DNA of 5,699 nucleotides. Source: Fischerella sp. GTDB taxonomy: Bacteria; Cyanobacteriota; Cyanobacteriia; Cyanobacteriales; Nostocaceae. The position numbers were made by a program, and so were the translations under genes. Shown in pieces: positions 1 through 5,147 of the stretch (the first letter of the stretch is position 1; the number at the start of each line of letters is the position of its first letter). The stretch is taken from contig JANZYY010000365.1 in the NCBI GenBank assembly GCA_026419705.1, forward strand, positions 1 through 5,699, read 5' to 3'. The notes beneath the pieces were generated by a model, which was given only the letters and a program-made list of their open reading frames with translations, ran no database searches and was not told the origin of the DNA.

Positions 1-951
1 ATGTACCCACAGCCTTTCTCGCCCATCTTCAAGCAACTCCCAACTTAAACCATCGTCTATTTCGGTGGTACTTTCATCATCTATTGTGTAAACCTTGAGA
101 TGGGTGAGATCCAGGCGATTTGTATCTGGATCTGTTGGTGGTGATTCCAATCGCTGTTGGGCCACTTCTAATACCTTGGTTGGGAATTGAACTGGAATTG
201 ACGAACGACGCAAAAATAAGTTCTCGTGAGGACCCCACCAACCCAAGTCCACTAATAGTTGAAAGGCCCCTTGGGGAGTAGCAGAACGCCCCAGCATGTT
301 CATCGTTTCTTGAACTGGTGCTGGTGGTGGGTAAGCGCGAGCTAGAGAATCATAATTTAGACCGACACGCACAACGTCAGCAAGCAATGCTGCATATTTT
401 TCCAGGGCTTCCAAACGGTGGCGATCGTGTCTTTGCCACTCAACTGCTTCACCCTTGAGTGCTTGCTCTACACGAGCCAAAAATTCCTGCTGTCCTTTCG
501 CTTTCAGCGCCTCAACTTCTAATTGGTGTTTGCGTTCCGCTACTTGAGCCGCCGTTCGCGGTTCGTAAGAATCTCCCTTTTGCTTGAAATAGATTTTATC
601 TTCGGACAACAAGTAGTAGGCTGCATAACATTGAGGTGGTTCTGATTCGGAAAACAACAAATTCGCCATTTCTGCTGGCGTTATTGTTTCCCCACCCTCT
701 ACCAGTAATTCCCAAGCAACTTCTAAACTCGATGGATCTAAGTAGGGCTTGATTTGTTCCAGAAAGTTGGAAACCTGTGAAGGCTTGTAAGTCTGCCCGT
801 TGACTGTATAGGTAATTTGTCGAGGCGTGAGACTATGAGATTGACCCCGTTCGTCGATTACGAACCAACGGGTTTTGCCGTCTGGTTTATCTACTACACC
901 CAGACGGCGATCGCCTTGAAGTCTAAATTCAACTAGCGTCCCCTTCTCCAC
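1..951 (-). CDS. RNB-family (RNase II/R-like) 3'-5' exoribonuclease, N-terminal 317 residues
   Basis: The reading frame stays open from GTG at 951 to the window edge, so the C-terminal part, including most of the catalytic RNB domain and any S1 domain, is missing. The start is GTG: an in-frame TAA lies about 35 bases upstream with no ATG or GTG between, GAGG sits 3 bases before it, and the protein begins MEKGTLVEFRLQGDRR as cyanobacterial homologues do. Residues 1-50 look like a small beta-barrel. About 240-277 (MLGRSATPQGAFQLLVDLGW) resembles the helix-turn-helix type N-domain that replaces cold-shock domains in some bacterial RNase II proteins (inference). The RNB signature begins at 289: T-I-D-D-E-S-T-T-E-I-D-D-G-L, supplying metal-binding Asp291, Asp299 and Asp300; the remaining acidic position is Glu297. 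The family degrades single-stranded RNA processively in the cytoplasm. It lies 289 bases downstream of rpsR, in the same direction. Family call is firm; RNase II versus R subtype is not. Confidence 0.93.
   Translation of the reverse strand, partial: MEKGTLVEFRLQGDRRLGVVDKPDGKTRWFVIDERGQSHSLTPRQITYTVNGQTYKPSQVSNFLEQIKPYLDPSSLEVAWELLVEGGETITPAEMANLLFSESEPPQCYAAYYLLSEDKIYFKQKGDSYEPRTAAQVAERKHQLEVEALKAKGQQEFLARVEQALKGEAVEWQRHDRHRLEALEKYAALLADVVRVGLNYDSLARAYPPPAPVQETMNMLGRSATPQGAFQLLVDLGWWGPHENLFLRRSSIPVQFPTKVLEVAQQRLESPPTDPDTNRLDLTHLKVYTIDDESTTEIDDGLSWELLEDGRERLWVH
906..915. repeat. HIP1 palindrome inside the exoribonuclease gene
   Basis: GGCGATCGCC is the full ten-base form of the highly iterated palindrome HIP1, over-represented in many cyanobacterial genomes. 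It lies in codons for G-D-R-R near the start of the exoribonuclease. It supports the taxonomic assignment; no local function is claimed. Confidence 0.9.
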
Positions 952-1240
952 AAGCCTCGCAATTAATTCAAACTTTCGGTTTTAGTTAGATTCTAGATTT
1001 AAATAACCAGTATTTAATCTGAAATCCAAAGTTTTTGAGTTCAAGAGTCGATCTTGCACTCCTTCACTTAAATATTTTAGATTTTGGACTCACAAACACC
1101 AAGTTGTCATCTACCTGATGCTTTTTTTGGATTGTTTTAAATCCCAAAAATCCGTCTTGAAAAGCTTTGAAGTTCCCTCCGGGACGCTTCGCGAACGGAG
1201 GAAACCTCCGCTCAAACTTTTCGCAAAATCCAAAATCAAT
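952..1240. other. rpsR to exoribonuclease intergenic region
   Basis: This 289-base gap is AT-rich except for the GC-rich repeat at 1173-1210, annotated separately. Loose copies of an AAATCCAAA-type motif occur near 1022, 1139 and 1225, resembling degenerate short repeats common between genes in Nostoc relatives. An open frame on the plus strand (1118-1300) runs through the repeat and into rpsR and is not credible. I see no tRNA or other RNA gene. The length is enough for an independent promoter for the exoribonuclease, but I cannot point to convincing -35 and -10 boxes. Confidence 0.6.
1173..1210. repeat. Dispersed cyanobacterial GC-rich repeat with two alternative hairpins
   Basis: CCTCCG (1176-1181), CGGAGG (1196-1201) and CCTCCG (1205-1210) form two overlapping six-base inverted repeats. 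The middle element can pair with either neighbour: with the left one around a 14-base loop that itself holds CGC-TTC-GCG (1185-1193), or with the right one around a three-base loop (AAA). The core GGGACGCTTCGCGAACG belongs to a type of short repeat scattered through intergenic DNA of filamentous cyanobacteria (recognised from memory). In the leftward transcript it starts 30 bases after the rpsR stop. No T-run follows in either direction, so it is not a classical intrinsic terminator. Confidence 0.75.
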
Positions 1241-1456
1241 TTAACCTTCTGTGTTGATAAACGGCAACAAAGCCAAAATTCGAGCGCGTTTAATCGCTAA
1301 TGTTAATGCTCGTTGTTGCTGAGATGTAAGTCCAGTAATCCGACGCGGCAATATCTTACCGCGTTCGGTGATAAACTTACGCAGCAAATCTACATCTTTG
1401 TAATCGATTGGTTCTCCTGGTTTAATTGGAGACAGACGGCGACGATAATAACTCAT
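1241..1456 (-). CDS. rpsR: 30S ribosomal protein S18
   Basis: The 71-residue product is full length for bacterial and plastid S18. It opens MSYYRRRLSPIKP and carries the family hallmarks: D-Y-K-D-V-D-L-L-R-K-F-I at about 18-29, the basic I-L-P-R-R-I-T-G-L segment at about 35-43, and S-Q-Q-Q-R-A-L-T-L-A-I-K-R-A-R-I-L-A-L-L-P-F near the C-terminus, which contacts 16S rRNA. S18 binds the platform of the small subunit together with S6. The gene begins 10 bases after the rpmG stop codon, so the two are certainly co-transcribed; the same rpl33-rps18 order survives in plastid genomes. The only purine-rich ribosome-binding candidate (AAGGAAA) sits about 20 bases upstream inside rpmG, so translation may depend on coupling to rpmG. 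Confidence 0.98.
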   Translation of the reverse strand: MSYYRRRLSPIKPGEPIDYKDVDLLRKFITERGKILPRRITGLTSQQQRALTLAIKRARILALLPFINTEG

Positions 1457-1466
1457 GGTTGTTGAT

Positions 1467-1661
1467 TTACTTGATTTCCTTGTGAACAGTATGTTTATTG
1501 CAGTGTGGGCAGAACTTTTTCAGTTCTAAGCGATTGGTGGTGTTGCGACGATTCTTAGTCGATGTATAACGCGAAACACCTGGAGAACGCTTGTTTGGAT
1601 TTGTACGACACTCTGTACATTCTAGTGTCACTGTGATACGGACACCCTTAGCCTTTGCCAT
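1467..1661 (-). CDS. rpmG: 50S ribosomal protein L33
   Basis: The 64-residue product is complete and starts MAKAKGVRITVTLECTEC. It is the zinc-binding (C+) form: cysteines come in two C-x-x-C pairs, Cys15/Cys18 and Cys51/Cys54, with the conserved Y-T-S-T-K-N-R-R-N segment at 32-40 between them. L33 lies near the E site of the large subunit. Zinc-dependent L33 forms can be lost or replaced under zinc limitation in organisms that also encode a cysteine-free copy; no such second copy is visible here. AAGG two bases before the ATG is a tightly spaced ribosome-binding site. It leads the rpmG-rpsR pair and lies 44 bases after the RDD-protein gene. Confidence 0.98.
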   Translation of the reverse strand: MAKAKGVRITVTLECTECRTNPNKRSPGVSRYTSTKNRRNTTNRLELKKFCPHCNKHTVHKEIK

Positions 1662-1705
1662 AACCTTACAAACAATTTGAGTCTGAGAATAATTAACACA
1701 AATTT

Positions 1706-2251
1706 CTATCTTCTCATATTTTGCCGCACACTTTCAAGCATTCGCTTGACTTTTATATCTAGCGAATAGCCTCGACGCGACGAAACGATCATAGTCCTAG
1801 CATAACGGTCATGCCAAGTTTGCCGCAGCTGATGATCGGATACGGCAGCACCACAGTCAATTGCTAAGGGAAGCATTAGCAGTATAGCAGTGGGATTGCG
1901 GATGATGTTGTTCAAGGTAATAGAAAGCAAAAGCGCACCGACACCAACTATTGACTCTCGCTTCAATAAACTTTGCAAGTCCGGAACTCTACCCCATTCG
2001 ACGTCCAGCACTCTCATGTCTAAGGCATAGCGCCCTAAACTCTGTCCCTGATTATTGTATACAACCACTACTCGCAACACTAGCCAAGCAATCGCAAAAA
2101 CAAGGATCTGGAGAAATTGAATACCAAGTGCACTCGTTCCTAATAGAGAACTAAGCAACCAAACAATCAAAAAATCAATTCCAAATGCCATTCCTCGTCG
2201 CACAAATTCAACTTTAGGATATTGTGGTGGATGTACTCGTTCAATAGTCAT
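1706..2251 (-). CDS. RDD-family integral membrane protein
   Basis: This 181-residue protein fits the RDD family, named for conserved Arg, Asp and Asp. An Arg pair (18-19) precedes the first membrane helix, which carries Asp26 in M-A-F-G-I-D-F-L. The signature Q-S-L-G-R-Y-A-L-D-M-R-V-L-D spans 70-83, and the last motif W-H-D-R-Y-A-R-T-M-I-V at 146-156 supplies the second Asp (148). Likely membrane segments are about 21-41, 44-64, 101-115 and 119-137. The tail (157-181) is basic, ending N-M-R-R, and probably cytoplasmic. Function is not known for this branch; some RDD proteins elsewhere have been tied to ion transport, which cannot be transferred from sequence alone. The gene is 44 bases upstream of rpmG on the same strand, so it may be the first gene of that operon. 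Its start codon lies within a tandem heptamer. Confidence 0.88.
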   Translation of the reverse strand: MTIERVHPPQYPKVEFVRRGMAFGIDFLIVWLLSSLLGTSALGIQFLQILVFAIAWLVLRVVVVYNNQGQSLGRYALDMRVLDVEWGRVPDLQSLLKRESIVGVGALLLSITLNNIIRNPTAILLMLPLAIDCGAAVSDHQLRQTWHDRYARTMIVSSRRGYSLDIKVKRMLESVRQNMRR

Positions 2252-2260
2252 AAGTCATAA
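2246..2260. repeat. Tandem heptamer overlapping the RDD-protein start codon
   Basis: AGTCATA occurs twice in tandem (2246-2252 and 2253-2259). In the leftward transcript this gives two ATG codons seven bases apart. The inner one (2251) opens the RDD gene; the outer one (2258) is in another frame and opens a five-codon frame (M-T-Y-D-Y) that stops at 2241-2243, inside the RDD gene. Heptameric tandem repeats are frequent around genes in Nostoc-like genomes. Confidence 0.75.
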
Positions 2261-2442
2261 GAAATAGATGTTTGTTTGTATATTCAGGATATGCGTTGCT
2301 TTTTTTATCTACTTCGATGTTAAAGGGTGAATCAATGCGGTAATAATTCAATTATTAATTTATCTTGTCCAAAGGTTTTTGCAAATTTCGTCAATAACTC
2401 CGAATATATACTTATTCACAAGTATGTTCTGATGGTTACGTA

Positions 2443-2450
2443 GCGATCGC
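2443..2450. repeat. HIP1 octamer in intergenic DNA
   Basis: GCGATCGC is the HIP1 core typical of cyanobacterial genomes. It lies about 190 bases upstream of the RDD gene. Confidence 0.85.
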
Positions 2451-2508
2451 TGTTGCACTGACGCTTATTGACGGTAATCAATTTGTAGTTTTTTTCTTTT
2501 TATTTATA

Positions 2509-2526
2509 CTTGATTAATTAATCAAG
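2509..2526. repeat. 18-bp perfect palindrome
   Basis: CTTGATTAATTAATCAAG reads identically on both strands. A T-rich tract (2488-2507) precedes it on the plus strand and AAAA follows. Neither strand has a T-run after the hairpin, so a terminator is unlikely. A symmetric binding site for a dimeric regulator is possible. Its inner 12 bases TGATTAATTAAT recur at 4975-4986. Confidence 0.7.
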
Positions 2527-2768
2527 AAAAGCGTAAACTCTCTTCAAAAAGCTGAAGTATGCTCCTATATATCTACCTTCATGTTGTAGTCTTAACTCCA
2601 CTCAATCAGTATCTACATAGCTTGCAATTAACCCTGTAAATAAAGATGTTATTCTTTATACGGTCACTTTCCCATTGTCCCTTTCTACTTAGTCTTTGAA
2701 CATCCATTCATGTCTAGTTTCTTACAAAAACGTAAAATCAAAGATGTTATCAAAAAGGATAAAAGAAT

Positions 2769-2814
2769 CTAAATGTGGAGATGCGATACACCACCTAAAT
2801 GCAGAGATGCGATA
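2769..2814. repeat. Diverged 20-base direct repeat, period 26
   Basis: Two copies, 2769-2788 and 2795-2814, share CTAAAT(G)..GAGATGCGATA and differ at two of 20 positions. The G-A-G-A-T-G-C-G-A-T-A core resembles degenerate members of the GAGACGCGAT-type intergenic repeats of filamentous cyanobacteria. With only two units and a six-base gap, this is not a CRISPR array. Confidence 0.65.
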
Positions 2815-2881
2815 TATTAGGTCTGTTCAAGAATTTTGGTATTACCTAAAATTATTTTCATACATGAAATCAGCAATGCCA

Positions 2882-2895
2882 AGTTAACGTTAACT
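2882..2895. promoter_or_regulatory. 14-bp perfect palindrome upstream of the DUF2358 gene, possible operator
   Basis: AGTTAACGTTAACT is perfectly symmetric and consists of two abutting GTTAAC hexamers. It lies 131 bases before the DUF2358 start, in the stretch where a promoter is expected. Operator function is inference; I do not recognise it as the site of a known cyanobacterial regulator, and it does not fit the NtcA pattern GTA-N8-TAC. Confidence 0.35.
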
Positions 2896-3026
2896 AGTAA
2901 AAACAAAATATAGGTTGCAAAATGTGAGTAGGATGATTTAAATTGCGACCAACAATCAAAACACCAAACTGTATATTTTGCGATAACCTCAAAATAAAGA
3001 GATCGTAAAAAAGTCCCATACTGACT

Positions 3027-3419
3027 ATGGATATTATTCAAATCCTCAAAGAGGATTATCAGAGATTTCCTGTCAATCAAACTTACAGCATCTACGCTGA
3101 AGACGTTTATTTTCAAGATCCGCTGAACAAATTTTGGGGTATTCAGCGATACAAGCAAATGATTAAATTCATCGAGACTTTCTTTTTAAACCCCAAAATG
3201 GACTTGCACGACATCCAAAAAGAGGGAGACACCATTAAAACTCAGTGGACACTCAGCTGGAATACCCCTCTTCCCTGGAAACCGCGCATCTCTATCTCTG
3301 GCTGGAGTGAATTACGCCTGAACTCGGATGGCTTGATTGTATCTCACGTGGATTACTGGAATTGTTCCCGCCTCGACGTGTTAAAGCAGCATTTTCTGGC
3401 TAAACAATCGATAATGTAA
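3027..3419 (+). CDS. DUF2358 family protein (NTF2/SnoaL-like fold)
   Basis: The 130-residue product matches DUF2358, a family I know from cyanobacteria and plants, over its whole length. Recognisable blocks are the N-terminal I-L-K-E-D-Y-Q-R-F-P followed by Y-S-I-Y-A-E-D-V-Y-F-Q-D-P (about 21-33), F-W-G-I-Q-R-Y-K-Q-M-I (about 37-47), and T-Q-W-T-L-S-W-N-T-P-L-P-W-K-P-R (about 72-87). The G-W-S-E-L segment and the closing H-V-D-Y-W-N-C-S-R-L-D-V-L-K-Q-H-F follow. The pattern of helices and a curved sheet suggests an NTF2-like cone with a ligand pocket. No catalytic role is known to me, and there is no signal peptide or membrane helix, so it should be soluble and cytoplasmic. The Get3d-type ATPase gene follows after 38 bases on the same strand, implying co-transcription. 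The ribosome-binding site is weak. Confidence 0.92.
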   Translation: MDIIQILKEDYQRFPVNQTYSIYAEDVYFQDPLNKFWGIQRYKQMIKFIETFFLNPKMDLHDIQKEGDTIKTQWTLSWNTPLPWKPRISISGWSELRLNSDGLIVSHVDYWNCSRLDVLKQHFLAKQSIM

Positions 3420-3457
3420 ATAAATGTGAATTATTCTCAGACAGAACAGAATCATCC

Positions 3458-4645
3458 ATGCGTGTAATTTTAATGACAGGGAAAGGCGGCGTAGGTAAAA
3501 CTTCCGTAGCAGCCGCCACAGGGCTTCGTTGTGCAGAACTTGGCTATCGGACATTAGTGTTGAGTACAGACCCTGCTCACTCGTTGGCAGACAGTTTCGA
3601 CTTGGAATTGGAACACGCGCCCCGCAAAATTCGCTCAAATTTGTGGGGTGCAGAATTAGATGCGCTGCAAGAGTTAGAGGGAAACTGGGGTGCTGTCAAA
3701 CGCTACATTACCCAAGTTTTGCAGGCACGGGGTTTGGAAGGAGTACAAGCGGAAGAACTGGCAATCTTACCGGGCATGGATGAGATTTTTGGCTTAGTCA
3801 GGATGAAACGCCACTACGATGAAGGCGATTTTGATGTTTTAATTATCGATTCTGCTCCTACTGGTACAGCATTGCGACTTTTGAGTTTACCAGAGGTCAG
3901 CGGTTGGTATATGCGGCGTTTTTACAAACCGTTTCAAAATATTTCAGTTGCCCTTAGACCTCTGGTTGAGCCTCTTTTTAAACCCATCGCTGGTTTTTCT
4001 TTGCCAGATAAAGAAGTGATGGATGCACCTTACGAATTTTATCAACAAATTGAAGCATTGGAAAAAGTATTGACTGACAACAGTCAAACTTCAGTGCGTC
4101 TGATTACTAATCCAGAAAAGATGGTCATAAAAGAATCTCTGCGTGCCCATGCTTATCTGAGTTTGTATAATGTTGCGACAGATTTAGTTGTAGCAAATCG
4201 CATCATTCCTGAGGAAGTTCAAGACCCTTTCTTCCAGCGCTGGAAAGATAACCAACAGCAATATCGTCAGGAGATTCATGAGAACTTTCACCCTTTACCT
4301 GTGAAGGAAGTACCTCTATTTTCTGAAGAAATGTGCGGCTTAACAGCGCTAGAGCACCTTAAAGAAACGCTCTATAAAGATGAAGATCCGACTCAAGTTT
4401 ATTATAAAGAAACCACAATCAGAGTCGTCCAAGAAAAAAATCAATACAGCTTGGAATTGTACTTACCCGGTATTCCGAAAAACCAAATTCAACTGAGTAA
4501 ATCAGGCGATGAATTAAACATTACTATTGGTAATCATCGTCGCAACTTAGTGTTGCCGCAAGCCTTGGCAACACTACAACCAGCAGGAGCCAAAATGGAT
4601 GAAGACTATCTGAAGATCCGCTTTGCTGAGGCTGTAGAAACTTAA
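3458..4645 (+). CDS. get3d: Get3d-type ArsA/Get3 family ATPase with C-terminal alpha-crystallin domain
   Basis: This 395-residue protein has the ATPase core of the ArsA/Get3 (TRC40) family. The deviant Walker A loop G-K-G-G-V-G-K-T-S (8-16) has signature Lys9. Switch I is S-T-D-P-A-H-S-L-A-D-S-F (36-47), with Asp38 as the expected catalytic residue. Switch II is D-S-A-P-T-G-T-A-L-R-L-L (131-142), and N-P-E-K (218-221) and N-R (247-248) lie near the nucleotide base. Residues about 319-389 form an ArsA_HSP20/alpha-crystallin-like domain (L-E-L-Y-L-P-G-I-P at 332-340). That tail defines Get3d, described from photosynthetic bacteria and chloroplasts, which hydrolyses ATP and binds tail-anchored membrane proteins. 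Only Cys25 and Cys293 are present, so the C-x-x-C zinc clasp of fungal and animal Get3 is missing, and arsenite pumping is unlikely. It follows the DUF2358 gene closely and ends just before a hairpin. Confidence 0.92.
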   Translation: MRVILMTGKGGVGKTSVAAATGLRCAELGYRTLVLSTDPAHSLADSFDLELEHAPRKIRSNLWGAELDALQELEGNWGAVKRYITQVLQARGLEGVQAEELAILPGMDEIFGLVRMKRHYDEGDFDVLIIDSAPTGTALRLLSLPEVSGWYMRRFYKPFQNISVALRPLVEPLFKPIAGFSLPDKEVMDAPYEFYQQIEALEKVLTDNSQTSVRLITNPEKMVIKESLRAHAYLSLYNVATDLVVANRIIPEEVQDPFFQRWKDNQQQYRQEIHENFHPLPVKEVPLFSEEMCGLTALEHLKETLYKDEDPTQVYYKETTIRVVQEKNQYSLELYLPGIPKNQIQLSKSGDELNITIGNHRRNLVLPQALATLQPAGAKMDEDYLKIRFAEAVET

Positions 4646-4651
4646 TTCTAT

Positions 4652-4670
4652 AGGTGGGTATTGCCCACCT
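4652..4670 (+). terminator. Hairpin after the Get3d gene, probable terminator or 3' end element
   Basis: AGGTGGG (4652-4658) pairs perfectly with CCCACCT (4664-4670) around a five-base loop, six bases after the stop codon. TATCAATAATATCT follows; it is AT-rich but lacks a proper T-run. GTGGGCA-TTGCCCAC-like hairpins are common 3' of cyanobacterial genes, so a role in ending or stabilising the DUF2358-get3d transcript is likely, though not as a textbook intrinsic terminator. Confidence 0.6.
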
Positions 4671-4770
4671 TATCAATAATATCTAAGCAACCAAAATACT
4701 GTTATGGCAATCCTAAATCATTCGTGAAATCTTTTCTTCTCTTTCTTTTGTGTCCTACCCTCCAGGAAGT

Positions 4771-4829
4771 CGCTGCGCGTCTATGTCTTCTTTGTGGTAG
4801 CCTGCGGTAAGCCGCTACGGGTCTACGTC
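4771..4829. repeat. Dispersed cyanobacterial repeat pair with stem-loop
   Basis: CGCTGCGCGTCTATGTC (4771-4787) and CGCTACGGGTCTACGTC (4813-4829) agree at 14 of 17 positions. Between and into the second copy, GTAG (4797-4800) pairs with CTAC (4815-4818) and CGG (4805-4807) with CCG (4812-4814), giving a bulged hairpin. The string GCCTGCGGTAAGCCGCTACG is a slight variant of a very common intergenic repeat in Nostoc relatives (recognised from memory). It is GC-rich against AT-rich surroundings. Confidence 0.75.
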
Positions 4830-4997
4830 AATTAAAAATATTTTTCACAAACCAGAAATCCTAAGAAATATTTTGCTTAACGCTGAGCCAGCTTGAAAAT
4901 AACCCCATTATGCAGGAAGCAGAAAGTAGAAAGTTAAGTATTGTTTCATGCTTGTTGGCGTAAGTACTTCTGGATGATTAATTAATTTACATAATTG

Positions 4998-5026
4998 GGA
5001 CATAAAAATTAACAATAATTATGTCC
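4998..5026. promoter_or_regulatory. Inverted repeat upstream of the phytochrome gene
   Basis: GGACATAA (4998-5005) is perfectly complementary to TTATGTCC (5019-5026) with a 13-base AT-rich spacer; a G-U pair could extend it by one. It ends 121 bases before the phytochrome start and 14 bases before TATAAA at 5041, a plausible -10 box, so the right arm would fall near the -35 position. An operator or leader hairpin are both possible; assignment is inference. Confidence 0.35.
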
Positions 5027-5147
5027 TCATAAAAATATTGTATAAATTTTCATATATATTAAAACCTAACTTAATTGATGTAATTGCATTTTTGGTGAGA
5101 TTTAATCTTAAATTAACCGAAAGCAATATCTCATTGTCTTGTAACGC

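Larger units (their letters stand above)
2252..3026. other. Long divergent intergenic region without a convincing gene
   Basis: These 775 bases separate the leftward RDD-ribosomal operon from the rightward DUF2358-Get3d pair, so both promoters should lie here. The DNA is AT-rich and stop-dense. The longest open frames (2696-2887 plus; 2817-3158 minus, overlapping the DUF2358 gene) lack recognisable motifs, a good ribosome-binding site or protein-like composition. I find no tRNA-like TTCGAATCC arm. Distinct elements inside it, annotated separately, are a HIP1 octamer, an 18-bp palindrome, a diverged direct repeat and a 14-bp palindrome. A small regulatory RNA cannot be excluded by eye. Confidence 0.6.
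4646..5147. other. Intergenic region between the Get3d and phytochrome genes
   Basis: These 502 bases contain no convincing gene. They hold the 3' hairpin (4652-4670), a dispersed-repeat block (4771-4829), then increasingly AT-rich DNA with an inverted repeat (4998-5026) and TATAAA at 5041-5046. An open frame at 5038-5232 overlaps the phytochrome start in another frame and looks spurious. The promoter of the phytochrome gene is expected in the last 200 bases. Confidence 0.6.

Noticed and set aside
1118..1300. 60-codon open frame on the plus strand
   Set aside because: It runs through the GC-rich repeat and into rpsR antisense, with no protein-family features.
2488..2526. Rho-independent terminator at the palindrome
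   Set aside because: The T-rich tract is before the hairpin on the plus strand and reads as A-rich after it on the minus strand, the wrong order in both directions.
2769..2814. Possible CRISPR remnant
   Set aside because: Only two imperfect units with a six-base gap; no spacer-length interval and no cas genes.
2696..2887. 63-codon open frame on the plus strand in the long spacer
   Set aside because: No recognisable motif or good ribosome-binding site, it runs through the direct repeat, and its composition (K, S, Y rich) is what AT-rich noncoding DNA gives.
2817..3158. 113-codon open frame on the minus strand
   Set aside because: It overlaps the N-terminal part of the well-supported DUF2358 gene on the opposite strand; its hydrophobic stretches are an antisense effect.
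3381..3638. 85-codon open frame on the minus strand
   Set aside because: It is antisense to the end of the DUF2358 gene and the P-loop region of the ATPase, both strongly supported.
3458..4645. Arsenite-pump ATPase (ArsA) reading of the ATPase
   Set aside because: Single ATPase half, no cysteine cluster for arsenite, no arsB/arsR neighbours, and an alpha-crystallin tail typical of Get3d.
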